Shown: positions 59,070-64,000 of the stretch, piece after piece | Numbering within the stretch: position 1 is the stretch's first letter | Layout of the letters: each line of letters opens with the position of its first letter | Source: Chenopodium formosanum | Lineage: Eukaryota > Streptophyta > Magnoliopsida > Caryophyllales > Amaranthaceae | DNA length: 64,000 bases | Direction: 5' to 3' | Assembly (NCBI GenBank): GCA_024500155.1 | Contig: CM044859.1 | Span: 44,872,003 to 44,936,002, forward strand | The notes under the pieces: model-generated | The model's database searches: none | Seen by the model: the letters and a program-made list of their open reading frames with translations, nothing else | What the model was told of the DNA's origin: nothing | Translations under genes and position numbers: made by a program

Positions 59070-59960
59070 ATGTCTTTAACTATCGATAACAATCTAATGT
59101 GTCCGGAACTTCCCAAGAAGTTACCATTTAGCTTGAATTTTGTAAAATTCAAGGAATGGGAAGAAGAAATCCATATGGCCCTCGTAATTGCTACCTAGAG
59201 CATATTTTGGATACACCCATCCCATGTTTTTACTCAAAAGGAGTTACGAGCAATTAAGCTCATAAGGAGTGGATTTATGATTGCAAGAGAGTCTCACGAC
59301 ACATGGCAAACTCCATTCTGAAACAATGAAAGGAGAAATTCTCTAACTATTTTCCGAATATGGTCCTCAAGGGTTAGGGGCAACTATGATGGGTTTGTGG
59401 AGGAGGTGACTGGGTCACTCTCTAACATGAAGATGAGGCTACCGCAAGATGGTTGTCTCATTAAAGAGAGACAAGAAGTATGGGCTAGGGTCTACAGTGC
59501 AAGACGTAGGTCTGGGATGCCACTTCAAGCCCATTTGCTTAGGATGACAAGGTTGTTTAACTACTTGGAGCTAGGGTCTACTCATATTCTTTGGAGCTAA
59601 CTCCACTCAGGGTATGTTGCTATTAAGATGCGACTTTCCGACAATCGGAACAAACTGTCCTTGAAGGAATTTGTCCAAGAGTTCCAAAAAATCAATTATT
59701 GCAAGGCAGCTAAGTTTGCTCTTAGACATAAGAGGAAGGAATTCATGAACAAAGCTAAGATGTGCTTCTTCTATTGTAGTAATCAAGCACACTATAAGAG
59801 AGAATGTAGCGAGTATCTGAAAGATGAGGCTAGGAAAAGGAGCCTCAATCTCAGGTATCATATTACACTAGAATATAAGCAATTTATAAGGTATTATATA
59901 TATGAAAATTAATTCACTATGTGCTCCTATTTCAGGAACAAAGTGACCGGTGCTTTTCAA
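59070..59960 (+). pseudogene. gag: copia 3 Gag, broken
   Basis: The frame from ATG 59070 continues in register through 59397 and 59628. It keeps the Gag order: an N-terminal KFKEWEEEI motif, a middle part with LQAHLLRMTRLFNYLELG, and a basic end with a zinc-knuckle-like CFFYCSNQAHYKREC, whose first spacing is one residue too long. Stops occur at about 59196, 59319, 59361 and 59598. Divergence from element 2 is large. The sequence loses its register after 59912. Confidence 0.72.
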
Positions 59961-62211
59961 ATGGATATGAGTACACAATTGGAAGATGAAGATTATCAGT
60001 CCAAAGAAAGCTTGTAATCTCATTTTTTTTTGTCTAGATTTAAAACTTGTTTAGTTTTATCAAACATACTCTGATCTTTTGGCATTGGACATTATTTTGA
60101 CTTTGATCACAAGACTTTTGTCTTATGTAATTTTTATATATATGGAATGTCACGTTTGTGTGTGTTAGGACAAAAATGTTACCAAAAAAGCTAAGACCAT
60201 GGAGTCAAATCAAACGTACTTGTGGCATTGTCGTCTTGCTACATTAACATTAAACACATCAAGATGATTAAACAGCCATTCTCCAAAATGGGAGAAAGGG
60301 CAGGAGACTTTTTAGGTCTAATACACATGGATTTATGTGGACCAATGAGCTCCGCCACAAGGAATAAACATCGATATTTTATCACCATCACAGACGACTA
60401 TAGTATATATGGCTGTGTCTACCTCTTGTCGCACAAATATGAATCGTTTGAAAAGTTCAAAGAATTTTAGAGTGAAGTTGAAAATCAGCTTGGCAAGAAA
60501 ATCAAATCCCTTCGATATAATCGAGGTGGTGAATACTAGAGCCAAGAATTCGATGACCACCTGAAGGAAAAGGGTATACTTTCAGAATTGACACCTCCGG
60601 GTACTCCATAATGGAACGGAGTATCTGAAAAGAGAAATTGAAACTTGTTAGACATGATACATATACAATGGGTCTTAGTGATCTTCCTCTCTCTTTCTGG
60701 GGATATGTACTTCTAACTACCGTACTAAGATTGAATTGTGGTCTATCAAAAGCTGTAGAAATGACTCCATACGCGTTATGGACGAAGAAAACTTCTAGGT
60801 TATCTTTTCTAAAGATATGTGGATGCAAAGCATATGTAAATAAATTTATTTCTGAAAAACTTCATCCCAAATCTTACAAGGTTTACTTTGTGGGCTACCC
60901 AAAAGAAACCAAGGGTATTACTTTTATAATAAATCTGAGAATTAAGTGTTTGTTGCTCGAGAAGGTGTCTTTTTGGAGAAGGATCACCTTTCTAAAATGA
61001 CAAGTGGGAGAAAAATTGAACACGATGATGTTTGAGAGGACGAGAAACAAAATAAGATTGATAGAAAAAGTGCTCAAACAGCACTTGTTGACGATTATCA
61101 AAATGGTCAAAATGTACAAAGTCAAACCAACAATGCAAATGCTCAGTCCGTTACCTTACGTAGGTCTCAAAGGCCGAGATGTCAACCTGATAAATATCTT
61201 GGTATTATATTAACCGAGAATCAGGTTATCCTGATTATGGATGGAGATGAACTGGAAACCTAGAAGCAAGCGATGGCAAGCCCCGACATTACTAAATGGT
61301 AAGAGGCCATAAGATTTGAAGTGGATTCCATGTTGGAAAAACAAGTCTAGGACTTAATTGACTTACCCGATGGTTAAGCACCTATTAGATGTTAGTGGAT
61401 TTTAAAGTTGAAAACCAACAAAGACGGAAATGTATTCATTTACAAAGCTAGATTGGTAGCTCAAGGTTGCACCAAGTTCATCATATTGATTATGATTAAA
61501 CCTTTTTCTCTAGTCGCAATGCTTAAATTCGTTTGGATCCTCCTAGCTATTGATGCATATTACAATTATTAAATATGGAAGATGACATCAAAATCTCCTT
61601 CCTCAATGGTAATATGAAAGAAATTGTGTATATATGACACAGCCTAAATGTTTTGTCGACCAAAACTATGTTGGGAAAGTTTATAAGTTTAAAGTGTCCA
61701 TTTATGGGGTAAAGAAAGCTAGTAGAAGTTGGAATCGGCAATTTGATGAATCCATCAGTAAGTTTGGTATTATCAATAATCTAGATGAATCTTGTGTTTA
61801 CATGAAGGTCAGTGGGAGTGACATCGCCTTCCTAGTCTTATATGTCCATGACATAGCTCATTAGAAACAACATTTCGTTGTTAGAGTCTGTAAAGGCCTG
61901 ACTCTGAAAATGTTTTTCAATGAAAGACTTGGGAAAGGCTCAATACATATTAGGCATCAAGATCTATAGGGATAGATCGAGAAGGATGATTGGATTAAGC
62001 CAAAGTACTTATATTGATAAGGTATTGGCTCGATTCAGCATGGAGGAGGTCAAGAGAGGTCACCTACCCATGTCACATGGCATAACCCTAACCAAGAAGC
62101 AGTGTCCACAAACACCTAATGAGCGAGAAAAGATGAATTAGATTTCATATGATTAGCTTATTGGATCGATCATGTATGCCATGATATATACAAGGTCAGA
62201 TGTATTGTATG
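59961..62211 (+). pseudogene. pol: copia 3 Pol, broken, protease region deleted
   Basis: No DTG protease motif is found between Gag and integrase, so a deletion lies around 59930-60170. Integrase has HMDLCGPMSS and DDYSIYGCVYL. The second catalytic Asp reads YNRGGEY where SDRGGEY is expected, while the Glu in GVSEKRN is kept. Reverse transcriptase includes VSIYGVKKASRSWNRQF, and its active site reads YVHDI instead of YVDDI. KDLGKAQYILGIKIYRDRSR and SHGITLTKKQCPQTP follow. Multiple stops and frameshifts occur. The frame is interrupted at 62212 by a solo LTR and resumes at 63829. Confidence 0.83.
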
Positions 62212-63828
62212 TGTAGACACCTAAAAATGATTCCTCGAAACCAAATCCGATGATGAACAACCTTTCACCGCCATTATTGGTCCGGTTTAGAATTAAATCT
62301 CGGGAGTGCTTAAAATTCATATCCAATCAAACGCGGTTCCTAAAATCAGTCCCAATGTTTAGTCAAAGCATAGTCCAATTTATATTTTGGCCTAAACCTT
62401 TTTATTCATTGCATATTATTTAATATTTTAGCCCGGTTAATAAATAATAAACCTAAATAGCTCGATATTATGAAATAACACTTATTAATGTCATGCGTAA
62501 TTAAGGTTAAAATGAATCTGGACGTAAAAATTGAAATAAAGTCCACCACATTACGACAACTTGTGCCGCTCAACAGAAGCAATCGTTGCGCCACGGCATA
62601 TTTTCCCGTGCCACGGTGCACATGCCGTGACACGGGAAGGTCCCATGTTTTCTTCGCGTAAAACCTATACGCGTTTTATCCTCTATAGGTTTCTTTTTTT
62701 CACGTGTCACACCAAAGTACCCTGCGTCAGACTAAATTATACCGTGTCACGTCATATTTTGCCGTGTCGATGCATGCTGTTGACGTATTGCATCATTCCT
62801 TTTTAGGGTTTTATCTTTTTAGAGTTTCATGTGCTCCCTCTGCTCATTTTCCCTATAAATACCCCCTCATTTCTGCAGTTTGGGGCATCAATTAACACTC
62901 TCTTCTCTCTTCTATGTTCTAGCCTAAACACTAGCCTACCCTATTATTCCAAAATACCTCCCTTAAGAACTCTAAAGAGTCTTTACATTACCCGAGGTTC
63001 TGTCCTCAAACCAAGGCGTGAAAGGTAGAATTGTTTGAGGGTTTGGCCCCAAATCAATCTTATTTAATTTGATTTTAATTATTGTTTTATTTATTTCCTT
63101 GAAGTTACTAACTCGTTTATTTTTTTATAGTTGAAAGCAAGCAAAATGAATGAAAGGAATCATGTTCCTTTTATTTCAATTATTTTTCTAATAATTTTAT
63201 ATTGTTGGATTATTGTTGAGTTGCTTCCAATAATAATGTTTACTCTATTATATTTTATGATCACCATATTGCATACTTAAAGGGAATATGTAATTTAAAA
63301 TCACTCCTAATAAGATAATTTGGACAACCAGTTTAGGTTCCTTTTTAATCTTGTTATTAAATCAAGTGATCATTATATTTTATAATTATGTGTTGCATTT
63401 ATATTCAACTAATTAAGCATAATAATTGTTTGGAGCTAGTTGAATCTTTGTTTTCATGCCTTTGAGATTACAAGAATGCTTTTCACTATAAGAATCGAGT
63501 AGAGGCCATTACGGGCGAATGTGACTCCATGACTCACTTCGTACCATCATCACTGATCCTCCTTTCGTGGGACTGAACCATATGCAGTTAGTAATCTCAT
63601 GGATTATGAATGGGGTGTAACCTTTACGGGTCAATCGTTGTTGCCTATTGTTAGTTATTAATCGTGGTTGCCTTAAATGATTCGTGAACGATTTACAAAT
63701 TTCTTAAAAATTTGTGGGTGACTCCCTAATTTGCTTTGTCCTAATCGTATATGTCAATTCCCACTTCCTATGAGTGCCAAGCATATCACAACATGCTTAA
63801 CATAGGAGAACCACAAACGTTTCCTGCA
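62212..63828 (+). mobile_element. Tat-like solo LTR in copia RT/RNase H
   Basis: 1617 bp, TGTAGACACCTAAAAATG to TTTCCTGCA. Flanks gtatg and gcgtg are a 5-bp duplication with two transitions; copia 2 reads gtatgtcttgagc here and copia 3 resumes with gtgccttgaatgc. The start (aaccaaatccgatgatgaac) and the end part (63535-63750: ggggtgtaacct, gaacgatttacaa) align with the complete Tat LTR on its own strand. A TATA box CTATAAATACC (62861-62871) follows a cluster of CCGTG/CACGG palindromes (62575-62780). No internal region or second LTR is present. Confidence 0.85.
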
Positions 63829-64000
63829 GCGTGCCTTGAATGCTACGATCCGTTACCAATCCAACCCAAGAGAGGCCCATTGGATTGCAGCCAAGAATAT
63901 CCTAAAGTACCTGAAAAGGAACAAGGATTAATTCCTTGTGTATGGTGGTTCAAAGGAATTAGTTGATGAAGATTATACCGATGCGAGCTTCAAAACAGAT
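63829..64000 (+). pseudogene. pol: copia 3 RT tail and RNase H start, truncated by the window
   Basis: Aligns with 29185-29355 of element 2 (atgctacgatccg; gccaagaatatcctaaagta). It encodes remnants such as AKNI-LKYL and the RNase H beginning DYTDASF, with frame damage. It continues beyond 64000. Confidence 0.75.

Larger units (their letters stand above)
35859..64000 (+). mobile_element. Ty1/copia element 3 (5' end and most of the body; runs off the window)
   Basis: A plus-strand copia element: 5' LTR 35859-37178, primer site, leader 37192-38549 continued at 57817-59069, gag and pol remnants 59070-62211, and RNase H resuming at 63829. It is interrupted by the complete Tat element (38550-57816) and by a Tat-like solo LTR (62212-63828). 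Its 3' LTR is outside the window. It is a sister of element 2, with pol further decayed and the protease region deleted. Confidence 0.88.

Noticed and set aside
1..64000. tRNA, rRNA, microRNA or host gene
   Set aside because: I found no tRNA cloverleaf, rRNA wording or multi-exon host gene outside the retroelements. The only tRNA-like match is the primer binding site.

Overview
The window is repeat-rich plant nuclear DNA, most likely from an angiosperm. I found no intact host gene and no RNA gene. Nearly all recognisable sequence is LTR retrotransposon, nested several levels deep. The evidence is tRNA-primed LTR elements with TG...CA ends, plant TATA boxes (CTATAAATA), Ty1/copia and Ty3/gypsy protein motifs, GT-AG introns, and stop codons that mostly look like C-to-T decay of methylated cytosines.

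Layout. 1-6471 is a minus-strand, gag-only relative of a Tat-lineage Ty3/gypsy element (intact gag 1966-3084, 5' LTR 4514-6471; its 3' end lies left of the window). It sits in the 3' end of a plus-strand copia element (internal scrap 6472-6667, 3' LTR 6668-7867). 8071-10500 is a minus-strand chromovirus-like pol relic. 10670-15027 holds blocks of one long-LTR family. 15736-31929 is a plus-strand copia element with both LTRs and a decayed 5-bp target duplication. It is interrupted by a probable solo LTR (15937-18392) and by a 3.9-kb TGTAACACC-type solo LTR (24707-28647) inside its reverse transcriptase. 31930-34010 is unassigned and ends in a polypurine tract before a plus-strand Tat-like LTR (34011 to about 35100). 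An inverted copia LTR fragment follows (35228-35858).

35859-64000 is a third copia element that runs off the right edge. Inside it is a complete 19.3-kb Tat-lineage element on the minus strand (38550-57816): two LTRs of about 2.0 kb, a primer site matching tRNA-Arg, gag, protease, reverse transcriptase, degenerate RNase H, a second RNase H with its DEDD residues, integrase and a polypurine tract. A separate Tat-like solo LTR (62212-63828) also interrupts this copia element.

The most unusual feature is the 6.7-kb tract between integrase and 3' LTR of the large element. It carries two decayed, intron-containing genes on the opposite strand to pol: a plant-mobile-domain-like gene (42135-44502) and a DUF7745-like gene (45176-46693). 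Each has a TATA-like box just upstream, preceded by a cluster of palindromic GGCGCC motifs. Similar clusters stand upstream of the LTR TATA boxes, which suggests a shared promoter architecture. Antisense extra ORFs are known from Tat/Ogre-type elements; the two-gene arrangement with matching promoter-side motif clusters deserves checking.
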